From Beijerinckiaceae bacterium (GTDB lineage Bacteria > Pseudomonadota > Alphaproteobacteria > Rhizobiales > Beijerinckiaceae), in NCBI GenBank assembly GCA_030684835.1, contig JAUXWZ010000061.1, positions 1-62,642 of the forward strand: a stretch of 62,642 nt of DNA, in the 5' to 3' direction. Below the pieces are notes generated by a model. It was given only the letters and a program-made list of their open reading frames with translations. It was not told the DNA's origin and did not search any database. The position numbers and the translations under genes were made by a program. This document shows positions 8,676 to 15,976 of this stretch, one piece after another. The number at the start of each line of letters is the position of its first letter. The first letter of the stretch is position 1.

Positions 8676-8955
8676 ATTTGGTCTGGCCTTCATCTTCGGC
8701 GACAGACGTGCGGGCGAGCCCGCCCTTCCGGCCTGCTTCTGCAGCGTGTTCGCTGTCATAGGAGAAGGTGCGCTTGGACGCAGGCGTCGCCAGACCGCCA
8801 CGGCGCCCAGCTTCGCGGGCGAGATCTTTGTTGCGGGCAAACGATCTCTGCTCCGAAGGAACCGAGCGGCCTCCCATGCGAGCGATCTCACGTTGACGCT
8901 CCGGACTCATGCTTGCGAATCCACGCGTGCTTTTGGGCTTGCTCTCGTCGGTCAT
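8674..8955 (-). CDS. KGG-repeat general stress protein (YciG/GsiB-like)
   Basis: A 93-residue, highly hydrophilic protein. It has RGFASMSPERQREIARMGG at residues 11-29 and repeated short motifs AREAGRRGGLA and AAEAGRKGGLA, the hallmark of the KGG (con-10/GsiB/YciG) stress-protein family. Such proteins are thought to be hydrophilin-like protectants made under desiccation, osmotic or stationary-phase stress. The core SVPSEQRSFARNKDLA segment is typical of alphaproteobacterial members. A GGAAC-N16-CGTT element 73-97 nt upstream fits EcfG-dependent transcription. It is a single-gene unit convergent with the catabolic cluster. Confidence 0.92.
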   Translation of the reverse strand: MTDESKPKSTRGFASMSPERQREIARMGGRSVPSEQRSFARNKDLAREAGRRGGLATPASKRTFSYDSEHAAEAGRKGGLARTSVAEDEGQTK

Positions 8956-9257
8956 TTTGCCTCCACGTAGCCAATTTCACTGTTCCCCGCCTGGCCAGTA
9001 GCGGATCTACGCCTAGAACTCTGCGTTAACGCGGCTCCGCAGTTCAGGTTCCGCTCGCCCCTCATTTTAGGAGGGGGCATGATGCCGCTGAATGCGAACC
9101 AGCCTCATCTGGACAGGCCGGCTTTACCGTAAGCCGACCTGCCGTAAGGCGTTTTGCAGTCTGCGGAAGCTAGATGTGTCGCGAGAACTGACGCGGGCGG
9201 GGGAAACGTGCGATTCTATCAGACAGCCGCCCGGCGCAAATAAGCCTTGCCAGTCTG
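8956..9257 (+). other. Intergenic region without a supported gene
   Basis: It carries the EcfG-type promoter of the KGG gene (9028-9052, minus strand). The only coding signal is a 17-codon frame after AGGAGGGGGC starting at 9079, too short to support. I see no RNA gene or repeat. Confidence 0.5.
9028..9052 (-). promoter_or_regulatory. EcfG-type general stress promoter of the KGG gene
   Basis: Read on the minus strand, GGAAC (9052-9048), a 16-nt spacer and CGTT (9031-9028) match the alphaproteobacterial sigma-EcfG consensus. Transcription would start near 9020, leaving a leader of about 65 nt before the KGG protein's ATG. The gene's product class supports the assignment. Confidence 0.75.
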
Positions 9258-9288
9258 TACCCATCGGTACATTTTGTACTGATCGGTA
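9258..9288. promoter_or_regulatory. 31-bp imperfect palindrome, probable TetR operator
   Basis: Two 14-bp half-sites, TACCCATCGGTACA and TGTACTGATCGGTA, face each other around TTT and match at 12 of 14 positions after reverse complementing. The element ends 12 nt before the ATG of the DUF1348 gene, overlapping its ribosome-binding zone, where a repressor would block expression. The TetR gene is the next gene of the same operon, so autoregulation is likely. Confidence 0.7.
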
Positions 9289-9300
9289 GAGGAGAAAGCC

Positions 9301-9765
9301 ATGCTGCGACCGCCTGTCCCCCCATTTACGCAGGAAACTGCCGCCCAAAAGGCCAGAATGGCGGAGGACGCCTGGAATTCGCGCGATCCAGACAATGTTG
9401 CACTCGCCTACACGCCAGATAGCCTTTGGCGTAACCGGGCGGAATTCTTCTCCGGGCGGCCGGCAATTGTCGAATTTCTGCAGCGCAAGTGGGCGCAGGA
9501 AAGCGAGTACCGCCTGATCAAGGAAGTTTGGGCTTTCACGCAGGATCGGATTGCCGTTCGATTCGCCTACGAATGGCGCGACGATGGCAACAACTGGTTT
9601 CGCTCCTATGGCAACGAGAACTGGGAGTTTGACGAGGCCGGTCTGATGCGCCAGCGACTCGCCAGCATCAACGATCTGGCTATCGCCGAAAGCGAGCGCA
9701 AGTTTCACTGGCCACAGGGCCGCCGCCCGGACGACCATCCCGGCTTGAGTGACCTCGGGCTGTGA
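9301..9765 (+). CDS. DUF1348 / SnoaL-like NTF2-fold protein
   Basis: A 154-residue protein of the DUF1348 branch of the NTF2/SnoaL-like superfamily, small alpha+beta cone proteins that bind or transform hydrophobic small molecules. Diagnostic segments are [20 protein letters not shown] (residues 24-43), [34 protein letters not shown] (about residues 93-113) and the C-terminal [15 protein letters not shown]. The length equals that of the family. An AGGAG site precedes the ATG. Its stop overlaps the start of the following TetR gene. Family members often sit beside a TetR repressor, but no reaction is established. Confidence 0.93.
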   Translation: MLRPPVPPFTQETAAQKARMAEDAWNSRDPDNVALAYTPDSLWRNRAEFFSGRPAIVEFLQRKWAQESEYRLIKEVWAFTQDRIAVRFAYEWRDDGNNWFRSYGNENWEFDEAGLMRQRLASINDLAIAESERKFHWPQGRRPDDHPGLSDLGL

Positions 9766-10325
9766 CGCTGCGGCCTCCGTCCGGGCGAACCGATGTCATC
9801 GCGCTTCTTGCGGAGGTTTTCCGCGAGCAAGGGTTTGAAGGGGCGACCCTTTCGGCGATCAGCAAGGCGACCGGTCTGGGCAAAGGCAGCCTCTACCATC
9901 ACTTTCCTGGCGGAAAGGAAGAAATGGCGCAAGCCGTGCTCGATGAAATCGACGCCTGGTTCGAGCGTGAGGTCTTCGGCCCGCTTGCGAGCCTGGCGCC
10001 GGACGCCATTGACGCCATGTTCGATGCGGTCACCGACTATTTCAGGTCCGGGCGGCGGGTTTGCCTCGTGGGCGCCTTCGCGCTTTCCGATGGACGCGCC
10101 AGATTTGGCGCCAAGATTCACGCCTATTTCCATCGCTGGAATGAGGCTCTTGCGCACGCCCTTGCCGCGCGCGGTTACAGCCCGCGCAAAGCCCGGGTTC
10201 GGGCGGAGGAAATCGTCGCCGGCATTCAGGGTGGTATCGTCCTCGCCCGCGCTATAAATGACCCGACTTCCTTTGATCGGATGATCGCGCGGCTACGGCG
10301 ACGTGCGCGGCGCCAAACGCCTTGA
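9762..10325 (+). CDS. TetR-family transcriptional repressor (LmrA/YxaF-like)
   Basis: A 187-residue regulator with an N-terminal helix-turn-helix: [32 protein letters not shown] (about residues 24-55) is the typical TetR DNA-binding region. The C-terminal helical domain, including GFxAGxQGG-like [14 protein letters not shown], resembles the LmrA/YxaF subgroup. The GTG start overlaps the DUF1348 stop by 4 nt (GTGA), giving translational coupling. The palindrome at 9258-9288 is the likely operator, so the pair would be self-repressed and induced by an unknown hydrophobic effector. Confidence 0.92.
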   Translation: MTLRPPSGRTDVIALLAEVFREQGFEGATLSAISKATGLGKGSLYHHFPGGKEEMAQAVLDEIDAWFEREVFGPLASLAPDAIDAMFDAVTDYFRSGRRVCLVGAFALSDGRARFGAKIHAYFHRWNEALAHALAARGYSPRKARVRAEEIVAGIQGGIVLARAINDPTSFDRMIARLRRRARRQTP

Positions 10326-10373
10326 GTCGCTTTCGTCTCCGTTCCGCCCGGCGCCTTGCGGGTCGGGCCCATG

Positions 10374-10397
10374 CGCTATATCCAGCTAGACATATCG
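10374..10397. promoter_or_regulatory. Candidate ModE-type molybdate box
   Basis: CGCTATATC, a 6-bp spacer and GACATATCG form an inverted repeat (7 of 9 positions match) with the layout of the E. coli ModE site (CGnTATAT-N6-ATATnnCG). It lies 108 bp before modB, as expected for molybdate repression of transport genes. A short ATG frame crosses the box but has no ribosome site and encodes nothing recognisable. Confidence 0.55.
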
Positions 10398-10505
10398 TTT
10401 CCGGGGCAAGACTATGCCAAAATTCCGCTCATCCTGCCCAAGGGTCGCGAACCCTGACGGGCGCTTCTGCCAACAGGCGGCCGCGCTGTCTTTGGGGCCG
10501 GCATA

Positions 10506-11204
10506 ATGTTCGACGCAGGCTTGACTGCGGACGAGTGGATCGCCGTGCGACTCAGCGCGCAGGTGGCGTTCGTGGCGATGGCCGCGAGCGTGCCGCTCGC
10601 TGTGGGGACAGCCTTCCTCCTCGCGCGGGGCCGCTTTTGGGGTCGCGCGGCGCTTGACGCGCTCGTGCATCTGCCCCTGATTCTCCCACCCGTTGTTACG
10701 GGTTATCTTCTTCTCCTGTCCTTTGGGCGGAATGGACTCCTAGGGGCCTTTTTCGCCGATTATTTCGGTCTGGTCTTCGCGTTCCGTTGGACTGGTGCGG
10801 CGCTGGCCTGCGCGATCATGGGTTTCCCCTTGATGGTGCGGGCGATCCGCCTTTCCATCGAAGCTGTGGACCGAAAACTTGAACACGCCGCAAGTACGCT
10901 GGGCGCAAAACCGGCAATGGTGTTCGCGACCGTGACGCTGCCACTCATCCTGCCGGGCGTTCTGGCGGGGGCGGTTCTCTCGTTCGCGAAGGCGATGGGA
11001 GAGTTTGGCGCGACAATAACCTTCGTATCGAACATTCCCGGAGAGACCCAAACCCTGCCGTCGGCCATTTACGCCTACACGCAGGTTCCTGGCGGCGACG
11101 CGGGCGCGATGCGGCTCACGCTGATCTCAATTGTTATTTCAGTCAGCGCGCTTTTGCTCTCCGAAGTGCTGGCCCGCCGCGTTGCGCGCAGGATTGCGGC
11201 CTGA
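10506..11204 (+). CDS. modB: Molybdate ABC transporter permease ModB
   Basis: A 232-residue inner-membrane protein with about five transmembrane helices. The ABC-coupling EAA loop EHAASTLGAKPAMVFATVTLPL (about residues 126-147) and LPPVVTGYLLL are characteristic of molybdate permeases, as is FGATITFVSNIPGETQTLP. It forms the membrane channel of the ModABC importer. Its stop overlaps the modC start by one base (TGATG). The usual upstream modA (periplasmic molybdate receptor) is absent: the 180-bp gap holds only the ModE-like box and no receptor reading frame, so modA must lie elsewhere or be lost. Confidence 0.95.
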   Translation: MFDAGLTADEWIAVRLSAQVAFVAMAASVPLAVGTAFLLARGRFWGRAALDALVHLPLILPPVVTGYLLLLSFGRNGLLGAFFADYFGLVFAFRWTGAALACAIMGFPLMVRAIRLSIEAVDRKLEHAASTLGAKPAMVFATVTLPLILPGVLAGAVLSFAKAMGEFGATITFVSNIPGETQTLPSAIYAYTQVPGGDAGAMRLTLISIVISVSALLLSEVLARRVARRIAA

Positions 11205-12268
11205 TGGCGCTATTCGTCAGCATCGATCACCGCCTTGGCGCTTTCCGACTGCGGGCGAACTTCGCTTGCGAAGGGCGCCTCACTGCGCTATTTGGCCCGT
11301 CGGGCTCTGGCAAGACGTCCGTCGTGAGCACGATTGCGGGCCTCCTCAAGCCGGACACCGCGCGCATCGTTATCGATGGCGAGGCGCTGACCGACACGCA
11401 AAGCGGCGTTTGCCTTCCCGCGCATCGGCGCCAAATTGGTTACGTGTTTCAAGAAGCGCGCCTTTTTCCGCATATGAATGTGAGGCAAAACCTCACTTAC
11501 GCGCAAATGTTTGGCGGGCGCGGGGGACGAGCGGGAGCCAGCTTTGAGTCCGTCGTCGAAATGCTCGGCGTCGGGCCGCTCCTGCAGCGCCAGCCATCGC
11601 TTCTATCGGGTGGAGAAAAGCAGCGCGTCGCCATCGGCCGGGCGTTGCTGTCGCACCCACGGTTGCTGTTGATGGATGAGCCCCTCGCGTCACTGGACGA
11701 GGCGCGCAAGCAGGAAATCCTGCCCTTCATCGAGCGCCTGCGCGATGAAGCGCTGGTTCCAATTGTCTATGTGTCGCATTCGCTTGCCGAAGTGCGGCGG
11801 CTCGCCGACTTTGTGGTCGTCATGGATCACGGCGCCGTCGTCGATAGCGGCCCCCCCCAATCGGCCCTACGGGAGGCCCTTTTCCAAGACACTTCGCGAG
11901 ACGAGGCGGACGTAAACGTCCTCGACGTTCTGCAAACGGAGCAACTCGCAGATGGAAGACGAGCGTTAACGACGCGGGCCGGCGTTTTCCATGCGCCGCA
12001 AGGCGAGCGGCTCCCCACGCGTGTCAGTGTCAGTTCCTGCGCCCTCATCATTACGCTCGACGATCCCGGCCGGGCAGCCGTCCCAAGCATCCTGCAGGGC
12101 GTCGTGCGGTCAATCGCCAGGGAGGGTGAAGGCCAGACCTGTCGCGTCATCGTGCGGGCTGGGGAGGCGGACCTTGTCGCGCGTGCGCCTGAAGCTTTCG
12201 TACGCGACACCGGCCTGCGGGAGGGCGCGCACGTTTACTTACTTGTCACTGCGCTACGGATGTCGTGA
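11204..12268 (+). CDS. modC: Molybdate ABC transporter ATP-binding protein ModC
   Basis: A 354-residue cytoplasmic ATPase that powers ModB. Walker A is FGPSGSGKTS (about residues 30-39), the Q-loop lies in RQIGYVFQEARLFPH, the ABC signature is LLSGGEKQRVAIGRAL (about residues 126-141) and Walker B is LLLMDEPLASLDE. The C-terminal part (from about residue 285) is a Mop/TOBE domain (RVSVSSCALIITLDDP) that binds oxyanion in this family. Translation is coupled to modB. The following gene is convergent; no clear terminator is seen in the 67-bp gap. Confidence 0.95.
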   Translation: MALFVSIDHRLGAFRLRANFACEGRLTALFGPSGSGKTSVVSTIAGLLKPDTARIVIDGEALTDTQSGVCLPAHRRQIGYVFQEARLFPHMNVRQNLTYAQMFGGRGGRAGASFESVVEMLGVGPLLQRQPSLLSGGEKQRVAIGRALLSHPRLLLMDEPLASLDEARKQEILPFIERLRDEALVPIVYVSHSLAEVRRLADFVVVMDHGAVVDSGPPQSALREALFQDTSRDEADVNVLDVLQTEQLADGRRALTTRAGVFHAPQGERLPTRVSVSSCALIITLDDPGRAAVPSILQGVVRSIAREGEGQTCRVIVRAGEADLVARAPEAFVRDTGLREGAHVYLLVTALRMS

Positions 12269-12335
12269 GGCGCGATCGCCGCTCCCGTGCGCGGGGACCA
12301 AGGCGCGCCTACGCCCTGTATGCCAGGCGGGACGG

Positions 12336-13208
12336 CTAAAGCATGGGCCGTCCGCCCGTGACCGGCAAAATCGCCCCCGTGACGTAGCTTGAGTCCTCGC
12401 AGGCGAGATAAACGTAAGCAGCGGCAAGTTCCGCCGGTTGTGCTGGCCGCCCGAGCGGTGTGTTCTCGCCAAACTTCGAAACTTTATCGCTCGGGAAAGT
12501 GGAGGGGATAAGCGGCGTCCACACCGGGCCGGGCGCAACGGCGTTCACGCGCACCCCTTGCTTGGCGACCATTTGCGCCAGCCCAGCAGTAAAATTCGCG
12601 ATTGCTCCCTTGGTCGTCGCGTAGGGAAGCAACCCCGGGCTGGGATCGGTCGCATTGATCGACGTCGTGTTCACGATGGCCGCGCCTTGTTTCAGGTGCT
12701 TGAGGGCCTCACGGCTCAGGTAGAAGAACGAATGAATGTTTGTGCGAAAGGTCTTGTCCCACTCCTCGGGCGAGATCTCGTCGATGCTCTCAAAGGTCAT
12801 CTGGTACGCGGCGTTGTTCACGAGAACGTCGAGCTTCCCGAACTCGTCCAGCGTCTTGTCGACCAAGGTCTTGCAATGGGCGGGATCGCCAATATCGCCG
12901 GGGACCGCTATCGCTTTGCGGCCCGCCTTTTCAACCCAGCGCACTGAGTCCTCCGCGTCCTTGTGCTCATCAAGGTAAGAGATCAGCACATCCGCGCCCT
13001 CCCGCGCGAACGCAATGGCGACGGCGCGACCGATGCCGGAGTCCCCGCCGGTGATCAGCGCGACCTTGCCGGATAGCTTGCCGCTGCCCTTGTAGCTTTC
13101 CTCCCCGTGGTCGGGCGCTGGGGACATGGAGGATGTTTCTCCGGGCGGTTGCTGCGCCTGAGGAGGGATCTCTGTCTTATCGCTGTTCTCGTGATCGGCG
13201 TCCGCCAT
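12336..13208 (-). CDS. Short-chain dehydrogenase/reductase, YghA-type (stress-associated)
   Basis: A 290-residue NAD(P)-dependent SDR. The N-terminal 40 residues are hydrophilic and proline-rich, followed by the cofactor loop TGGDSGIGRAVA, the NNAA motif (LVNNAAYQ), the catalytic Ser in NTTSIN, and YATTK (Tyr and Lys). The extended N-terminus and VWTPLIPSTF segment are typical of the YghA/glucose-1-dehydrogenase-like branch often induced by osmotic or general stress. The ATG at 13208 was chosen because an upstream in-frame ATG at 13286 adds 26 low-complexity residues overlapping the promoter element. A GGAAC-N16-CGTT element lies just upstream. Confidence 0.92.
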   Translation of the reverse strand: MADADHENSDKTEIPPQAQQPPGETSSMSPAPDHGEESYKGSGKLSGKVALITGGDSGIGRAVAIAFAREGADVLISYLDEHKDAEDSVRWVEKAGRKAIAVPGDIGDPAHCKTLVDKTLDEFGKLDVLVNNAAYQMTFESIDEISPEEWDKTFRTNIHSFFYLSREALKHLKQGAAIVNTTSINATDPSPGLLPYATTKGAIANFTAGLAQMVAKQGVRVNAVAPGPVWTPLIPSTFPSDKVSKFGENTPLGRPAQPAELAAAYVYLACEDSSYVTGAILPVTGGRPML

Positions 13209-13251
13209 GTTACGACCCTGGTTACGACCCTGCTTTGTTGATGCAGGACAA

Positions 13252-13276
13252 AACGAGCGGGAGGTTGTGTCGTTCC
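13252..13276 (-). promoter_or_regulatory. EcfG-type general stress promoter of the SDR gene
   Basis: On the minus strand GGAAC (13276-13272), 16 nt and CGTT (13255-13252) match the sigma-EcfG consensus. The start of transcription would fall about 35 nt before the SDR ATG. It is arranged back to back with a second such element at 13301-13325. Confidence 0.75.
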
Positions 13277-13300
13277 TTGAAGACACTTGCTGATCGCGCG

Positions 13301-13325
13301 GGAACTCAGAGGCCTCAGCTTCGTT
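13301..13325 (+). promoter_or_regulatory. EcfG-type general stress promoter of the unknown 154-residue gene
   Basis: GGAAC (13301-13305), 16 nt and CGTT (13322-13325) on the plus strand match the sigma-EcfG consensus. Transcription would start near 13332 and give a leader of about 90 nt before the ATG at 13423. Its -35 box is 24 bp from that of the divergent SDR promoter. Confidence 0.75.
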
Positions 13326-13422
13326 CCAATAGATCGCGGCGCGAACACCCGGGCACAGACCTACGGTTCATCCGCCCTGACGCTTTGGAGGCGCTAAGTC
13401 CGCGACCTTGGGAGTCACTGAC

Positions 13423-13887
13423 ATGGAACACAAGAGCGCTCATGAATTACGTGCAGTCGCCGAAGTCTCGCCCACCCCCCCGCTGCCGCTGGACCGCAAT
13501 GGACGCCTGAACCGCTGGGCGGAGATACTTGAGCGGGATCCAGACCGACGCGTAAATCTTGTCCATGAACTCGAATTCGCGACGCGAGCCGCCCAAGCGC
13601 AAATGCGCGCGAACGATTCGGCGTTATCGCTCGCCTATGCCGACCCGTTATTTCGGTCATTAGGGCTGAACGGGGACCGAGTTGGCGACGGACAGACCTT
13701 TTTCGGCCTGAGCGACTCGCAAACTCATCGCCTGTTATGCTCATGCCTTCACGGCGAAGCCATGCGGGCGGGCGATGCCGCGCGACTTGTGCGCAAAATC
13801 GCCACGCCCCTGCCCGGCGTCATTGTACGAGGCGCCATAGCTACAGCGCTCTGCGCCGTGCCTGTGATGATATATTACCTCGGGTGA
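13423..13887 (+). CDS. Unknown 154-residue protein with C-terminal membrane helix
   Basis: I do not recognise this family. The protein is hydrophilic and charged over residues 1-125 (LNRWAEILERDPDRRVNLVHELEF, then LFRSLGLNGDRVGDGQTFFGLSDSQTHRLLCSC) and ends in a hydrophobic helix IVRGAIATALCAVPVMIYYLG that could anchor it as a tail-anchored protein. The ATG at 13423 has GGGAG at a good distance; an upstream GTG-type start at 13408 would add five residues. An EcfG-type promoter lies 98 bp upstream, divergent from that of the SDR gene. I infer a small stress-induced membrane-attached protein. Confidence 0.75.
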   Translation: MEHKSAHELRAVAEVSPTPPLPLDRNGRLNRWAEILERDPDRRVNLVHELEFATRAAQAQMRANDSALSLAYADPLFRSLGLNGDRVGDGQTFFGLSDSQTHRLLCSCLHGEAMRAGDAARLVRKIATPLPGVIVRGAIATALCAVPVMIYYLG

Positions 13888-13890
13888 AGG

Positions 13891-14454
13891 TTACTTCGAC
13901 CCGAGGGCCAGCGGCTTGCCGGGGCTGGTTGGAAGCTCGCTGAAAGCAGAAGCGATCTCAGAGTGCAATCGACCCAGCCAAGCCTCGGCTGCGGTCGCGC
14001 GCCCTTCGGCGGCGTGTAAAAGCTCCTGGCTTCGCTCGAACGCGCTACGCATCTCATCAAGGGCGCGCTGCAAACGCTGGCGCTCTTCCATGTCGGCATC
14101 CGCCTGCGCCTGCAATTGCCGGATTGATTCCTCGTGCGCGGCCGTCTTGGTGTCCAGTTCCCGGATCACCGTATCTGCGGTCGCCAATTGCGCACGATGA
14201 TACTCGATCTCCTGCTGGGCGAAGGCCTCGACCTCGCGGCAGCGCACGCGCATCCGCTCAAGAGCGTCCGAAGCGGCCCGCACTAGCTCAAGCGCAGCAT
14301 TAAAAGGCGCAGGCTCGTCATTTGGCCCAAGCTCTGGCTCGGGCGAATTGTTCTTTACCGCATGCAGCCGCGGAAGATTGGCGCGACCTTGACGCTTGAC
14401 GTCATCCTCGGCGGCGGGTTCTTCATGAGTTCGGGGGCTTTCAGCCACAGACAA
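13891..14454 (-). CDS. Unknown coiled-coil protein
   Basis: A 187-residue, soluble, acidic protein without signal peptide or known catalytic motif. Residues 1-50 are hydrophilic and probably disordered (ESPRTHEEPAAEDDVKRQ). Residues 55-165 are rich in Ala, Glu, Gln and Arg with heptad spacing (ALERMRVRCREVEAFAQQEI, TAAHEESIRQLQAQADADME), predicting a long coiled coil. It is convergent with the unknown stress gene, only 3 bp away. Its upstream region lacks a GGAAC element, so I see no evidence that it shares the stress promoter. Confidence 0.7.
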   Translation of the reverse strand: MSVAESPRTHEEPAAEDDVKRQGRANLPRLHAVKNNSPEPELGPNDEPAPFNAALELVRAASDALERMRVRCREVEAFAQQEIEYHRAQLATADTVIRELDTKTAAHEESIRQLQAQADADMEERQRLQRALDEMRSAFERSQELLHAAEGRATAAEAWLGRLHSEIASAFSELPTSPGKPLALGSK

Positions 14455-14656
14455 GATCCTTCTCCCGAAAGGGTCAGCGTGAAGTGGCGACGTTGGAGAT
14501 CCTGAACGTCAGGGTCTACATACCTCCAGCGTCCGCATAATAAAGCGAGTCTAACCGTGTTGTGCGAAGAGCGCCAGCCCCCCGAAAGCTAAGCCATAAG
14601 AAATCAACGTGTTACTTTTCGATCCCGGTGGCTTGCCTGCAGCTGGCGAACTAACT

Positions 14657-15019
14657 TCACCAGTAAACGCGGCGCACCTGCGTGCGAACGACCGGCCGCC
14701 GATAGTAAACCGGGCGACGGTACACGACAGGACGACGGTAAACCACCGGACGCCGGTAGACGACCTGCCGGCGGTACACGACGGGACGGCGACGAACCAC
14801 GACATGTCGGCGGTACACGACCGGACGACGACGAACGACACGACGACGATCATAGTATTGGGCGTCGACTGCGTCGGCTGCAGGAAGATCCGCAGCATCT
14901 TCATCCATTGGCCCCAGCACGGGATCCATTGCGGGCTGAGCCGCCTCAGCCTTACTCGCGGGCAGGGCTGCTACAGCAGCCAAGCCCAAGAGTGAGTAAA
15001 AGAAAGCACGTCTGTCCAT
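14657..15019 (-). CDS. Small exported Arg/Tyr/Pro/Val-repeat protein
   Basis: A 120-residue protein with an N-terminal export signal MDRRAFFYSLLGLAAVAALP (twin-arginine-like RRAFF, cleavage near KAEA), a short acidic linker with DPVLGPMDEDAAD, and then about 60 residues built of a repeated RRPVVYRR/VYRRPVV unit. The repeat gives an extremely basic, tyrosine-rich tail. At DNA level it is a set of roughly 15-bp tandem repeats in 14690-14850. No enzyme motif is present. A structural or polyanion-binding role in the periplasm is possible but unproven. GGAGG precedes the start. Confidence 0.75.
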   Translation of the reverse strand: MDRRAFFYSLLGLAAVAALPASKAEAAQPAMDPVLGPMDEDAADLPAADAVDAQYYDRRRVVRRRPVVYRRHVVVRRRPVVYRRQVVYRRPVVYRRPVVYRRPVYYRRPVVRTQVRRVYW

Positions 15020-15105
15020 TGAGCTACTCCTCCACTATTTGAGACTAGCCGCATGTTCCGGCCAAGGAAACCAGTTTAGTCGGAATATGCTTGACGACGT
15101 GTGCG

Positions 15106-15654
15106 TCAGCGCACGTGATCCGCGGCGCCCGCAAGCGCCTTTCGGGCGCCGAACGCCGCCAGAAAGGCCAAGCCTGCGGAGATCGCCGCATTCCACCCCG
15201 CGAGCGATAACCCGAATATCCTCAGCGCCACCTCGTCGCAGCGCACCAGTCTGGTCGATTCGATCTGCCGCAAAAAGTCGCTCATGTCCGCCGCGCGCTG
15301 CGACACGGCGCCCGTGCAACCCGACGGTCCTTGCCAAAAGCCCCATTCAACGCCTGCGTGCCAAGCTCCAAAAACAGCGCCGCCAGCAAAAAGGAGCGCC
15401 ACGCAGACCAGCAGCGCGCCGCCCAGCCGAGGCTTAAACGCACACGCCAGCGCCGCCGTCGCTGCGAGTGGCGCGCCGACGTAATAGGCCCAACGCTGCT
15501 GTAGGCAGAGATCGCAGGGCGGATAACCAGCTATCTCGAAAATCCAGGCGCCTGAAATCGTCGCCGCTGCGACAAACGACACAATCCCTGCCGCCGCCGT
15601 CGGCGATAAATCGCCAAAGCGACGAAACAAGCCCGTGATCGGTTTCATGTCCAC
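15106..15654 (-). CDS. dsbB: DsbB-family disulfide bond formation protein
   Basis: A 182-residue inner-membrane protein with four predicted helices that reoxidises DsbA-type oxidases by passing electrons to quinone. The first periplasmic cysteine pair is CDLC in YPPCDLCLQQRWAYY (about residues 46-60), and the second pair is CTG...LVRCDEVAL (about residues 112 and 137). Both pairs are present, so it should be active. The very short upstream gene (15661-15834) ends 6 nt before it, in the position where a YqaA/DedA-family gene often stands in Hyphomicrobiales. Confidence 0.92.
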   Translation of the reverse strand: MDMKPITGLFRRFGDLSPTAAAGIVSFVAAATISGAWIFEIAGYPPCDLCLQQRWAYYVGAPLAATAALACAFKPRLGGALLVCVALLFAGGAVFGAWHAGVEWGFWQGPSGCTGAVSQRAADMSDFLRQIESTRLVRCDEVALRIFGLSLAGWNAAISAGLAFLAAFGARKALAGAADHVR

Positions 15655-15660
15655 GGCTCC

Positions 15661-15834
15661 CTAGAAGACCTTTGCAGCGAAAGAAACTCCCGCCGCGGCA
15701 AGCGCCAATACGCCAAAAATGAATAACGGAAAATGCCTCTCGATGACGGCTCGCGGGCTGGCGGCAAGGGCATGCGTCCAGTTGTACAATCCGCCCATCA
15801 GCCGTCTTGCTTCATTATCTGCCGTCTTGATCAT
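15661..15834 (-). pseudogene. 57-codon reading frame, probable internally deleted YqaA/DedA-family gene
   Basis: The frame encodes MIKTADNEARRLMGGLYNW, then THALAASPRAVIERHFP and a hydrophobic helix ending AAKVF. From my recollection of the family, the first part (LYNWTHALAASPRA) resembles the start of YqaA-type DedA proteins, and the rest (RAVIERHFPLFIFGVLALA) resembles their last 30 residues, with about 130 residues missing between them. Such genes commonly precede dsbB in Hyphomicrobiales. The frame is intact and ends 6 nt before dsbB, so it may still be translated as a one-helix peptide. It could also be an unrelated small membrane protein. Confidence 0.5.
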
Positions 15835-15976
15835 TGGCGCCGGCGAGATAATTCTGCGCAGAACGGCAACATTTCTGTGGCAGTATCACCGTGATTGCGG
15901 CGGCGGCAAGATTACAATGATCTGATATGGTGAAGGCAACATTTCGCAACGGGCCAGCGCCTGCGTGGAGACAGAC

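Noticed and set aside
10322-10657. A 111-codon frame overlapping the modB start
   Set aside because: No similarity to ModA or any family; the modB frame explains the coding signal. I also looked for a modA remnant and did not find one.
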